The translations under genes were made by a program, and so were the position numbers. DNA of 17,146 bases from positions 1-17,146 of the forward strand of contig DATJFH010000288.1 in the NCBI GenBank assembly GCA_035495815.1. The letters run 5' to 3'. Positions within the stretch are counted from its first letter, which is position 1. Each line of letters starts with the position of its first letter. Of this stretch, positions 15,575-17,146 are shown piece after piece. This DNA comes from DATJFH01 sp035495815. Its GTDB lineage: Bacteria > Acidobacteriota > Terriglobia > Bryobacterales > Bryobacteraceae. The notes beneath the pieces are model-generated. The model was not told the DNA's origin. It worked only from the letters and a program-made list of their open reading frames with translations, and ran no database searches.

Positions 15575-16900
15575 TCACACGTGCTCCGGCTCGGGGTGCG
15601 TCCAGGGTTTGCGGTACGGCCGGCGGAGGAGACGATTGGCTTCTTCGTCATTCGCCACCCGCTGCCTTTCGGGATCCCACGCGAGCGTGCGGCCCAGCTT
15701 CAGGGCGTTGTTGGCCAGGATGCAGCTGGCGGTGGAGATGTAGCCCTGCTCGATGTCGGCGACCGGCTTGCCGCGGGAGTCGATCGCGGCCAGAAAATCC
15801 TTCATGTGATACCGGATCGCCGGCGCGACGTGCTTTTCAAGGCCCGCTTCCGTCTTGTCCTCGGGATACTGTTCGAGCTCGTAGGTGACATCGCGGTGCA
15901 CAGGCTGCGCGCCTTTGCCTTCCGGAATGAAATCGTAGCCGTTGACGCTGACTTTCAGCGTCCCCTTCTCGCCGTAGAAGACAGCGGCCCACGGATATTT
16001 GGGGTCCGGAGCCGCGCCCCACGTGCGGTGCTGCCACACGATCTTCAGGTCGTCGTATTCGAAGGTGGCCACCTGAGTGTCGGTGGTGTTGGCCTTGGCC
16101 TCCTTCTGCACCAGGATGCCGCCCGAAGAGGAGATGCGCCTGGGCCACCCCAGATCCATCATCCAGCGCGCCATGTCGAACATGTGAATACACATGTCGC
16201 CGACAATGCCGTTGCAGTACTCCATGAACAGCCGCCAGCTCCGCGGGTGCGTGAGGGCGTTATACGGACGCATGGGCGCGGGTCCGGTCCACATCTCGTA
16301 GTCGAGGTTGGCGGGCGCCGGCGTGTCGGGAGGGTTGCCCGTGTTGCGCATGTGATAGTAGCAGCAGATCTCGACCAGTCCGATTCTGCCCAGCCTGCCC
16401 TGCCTGATGAAATTGTCGCGGGCTTCGATAATATGCGGTGTGCTGCGGCGCTGGGTGCCGATCTGGACGACGCGCTTGTACTTCCGGGCCGCGGCCAGCA
16501 TGGCGTGCGCTTCGACCACGTCGACGCTGATCGGCTTCTGGCAGTAAACGTCGGCTCCGGCTTTGACGGCGGCGATCATGGCAAGCGCGTGCCAGTGGTC
16601 CGGCGTCGCGACCAGGACGATGTCGAGGTCCTTCTCCTTGAGCATCTCGCGGTAATCGGCGTAAGTGCGCGGCTTGCGTCCGGATTTCTGCCGGCTGGCG
16701 GCCATGTCGGCAGCCTGCGACAGCATGTTCTGATCGACATCGCACAGGGAAACGATCTCGATTGGCGCCACCTGGACGAGTCGAAAGAGATCGGCCTTGC
16801 CGTACCAGCCGCAACCGATCAGTCCGACCCGTCGTGGCTTGTCGTGGGCGAAGGCGGCCTGCGAAGCCAAAGAAGCGGCGAGGAATTGACGGCGATGCAC
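15575..16900 (-). CDS. Tat-exported Gfo/Idh/MocA family oxidoreductase
   Basis: A 441-residue NAD(P)-dependent oxidoreductase of a family acting on sugars, inositols and related polyols. The N-terminus MHRRQFLAASLASQAAFA is a short twin-arginine signal, so the folded enzyme is probably exported with its cofactor. The Rossmann motif is GCGWYG (29-34). The family EKP motif reads QKP (Gln121-Lys122-Pro123), keeping the catalytic Lys; GDMCIHMFD supplies His239 and Asp242 for the active site. Length matches the exported members common in Acidobacteriota and Planctomycetota. The start is GTG 16900, chosen because a strong AAAGGAG sits six bases upstream and the Tat motif begins immediately. The substrate cannot be deduced; no sugar-degradation gene is next to it. 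A 130-bp gap separates it from the coiled-coil gene, with no clear terminator. Confidence 0.94.
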   Translation of the reverse strand: MHRRQFLAASLASQAAFAHDKPRRVGLIGCGWYGKADLFRLVQVAPIEIVSLCDVDQNMLSQAADMAASRQKSGRKPRTYADYREMLKEKDLDIVLVATPDHWHALAMIAAVKAGADVYCQKPISVDVVEAHAMLAAARKYKRVVQIGTQRRSTPHIIEARDNFIRQGRLGRIGLVEICCYYHMRNTGNPPDTPAPANLDYEMWTGPAPMRPYNALTHPRSWRLFMEYCNGIVGDMCIHMFDMARWMMDLGWPRRISSSGGILVQKEAKANTTDTQVATFEYDDLKIVWQHRTWGAAPDPKYPWAAVFYGEKGTLKVSVNGYDFIPEGKGAQPVHRDVTYELEQYPEDKTEAGLEKHVAPAIRYHMKDFLAAIDSRGKPVADIEQGYISTASCILANNALKLGRTLAWDPERQRVANDEEANRLLRRPYRKPWTHPEPEHV

Positions 16901-16906
16901 GGGTTG

Positions 16907-16913
16907 CTCCTTT
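16907..16913 (-). promoter_or_regulatory. Strong Shine-Dalgarno of the oxidoreductase gene
   Basis: AAAGGAG ends six bases before the GTG at 16900, the best ribosome binding site in the window. It fixes the GTG as the start although no ATG is nearby. Confidence 0.7.
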
Positions 16914-17146
16914 TCCTTATCTATGTTTGCACATCAGGTTTCGTGCCCAAGCCAAATTTCAGCCCGTCTGTTTTGATCATCCTGCTCCGGTTCCTGTTTT
17001 ATAACGCATGCTAGCAGATTTCTTCGATCCCGCATTGCTGCAGGAGACGATAGAGAGTGCCGTATCCGGGTAGCGAGAACCAACAAGAGCCATCCAGGAG
17101 TTTTCGATCCTCCGATCCCTTTTGCTACCCCTGAAGTGTCTGTTAC
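16914..17146. other. Upstream region of the oxidoreductase and unassigned tail
   Basis: No gene is recognised here. The part next to the oxidoreductase must carry its promoter; a TATAAA on the minus strand (about 16998-17003) could be a -10 box but lacks a good -35 box. From about 17010 to the edge the sequence is visibly less GC-rich than the rest. Short readings in each frame resemble no family I can name, and the CGATCC hexamer recurs at 17086 and 17093. It may be the edge of a gene or element that lies outside the window. Confidence 0.3.

Noticed and set aside
15503..17014. A 503-codon plus-strand frame opposite the oxidoreductase
   Set aside because: It is a reverse-strand shadow of a well-formed Gfo/Idh/MocA gene with Tat signal and ribosome binding site.

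Overview
The window is a GC-rich bacterial chromosome segment. It most resembles an Acidobacteriota genome of the Bryobacterales/Solibacter kind. That placement is an inference from gene content: two very large Oar-like TonB-dependent receptors with an N-terminal carboxypeptidase-regulatory domain, a Tat-exported Gfo/Idh/MocA oxidoreductase, and multidomain signalling proteins. No rRNA or other marker gene is present to confirm it.

Every intact gene lies on the minus strand, so transcription runs from high to low coordinates. From the right: 16901-17146 holds a leader and an unassigned, less GC-rich tail. Next comes a Tat-exported Gfo/Idh/MocA oxidoreductase (15575-16900). It is followed by a two-gene signalling unit, a 36-residue-repeat coiled-coil protein (14938-15444) overlapping a GAF-GAF-PAS-class III adenylate cyclase (12666-14948). 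A decayed plus-strand region (about 11963-12663) carries the frameshifted 3' part of an ECF42-type sigma factor and possibly a degenerate exported-protein leader. Two Oar-like outer-membrane receptors lie in tandem (8456-11893 and 4938-8354). A MarR regulator (4431-4871) is translationally coupled to a CBS-domain ClC chloride channel/transporter (2632-4434), with a perfect 8-bp inverted repeat just upstream. A hybrid sensor histidine kinase (1-2557) runs off the left edge inside its receiver domain.

The genes do not form one pathway. Three functional units stand out: the coiled-coil/cyclase pair (probably cAMP signalling, with GAF domains that carry cyclic-nucleotide-binding signatures), the MarR/ClC operon (probably autoregulated anion transport), and the receptor pair (uptake or surface binding of an unknown ligand). 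The candidates for something not yet described are the repeat coiled-coil protein fused by overlap to the cyclase, and the MarR operator that sits almost on the start codon. No tRNA, rRNA, CRISPR array or complete insertion sequence was seen.
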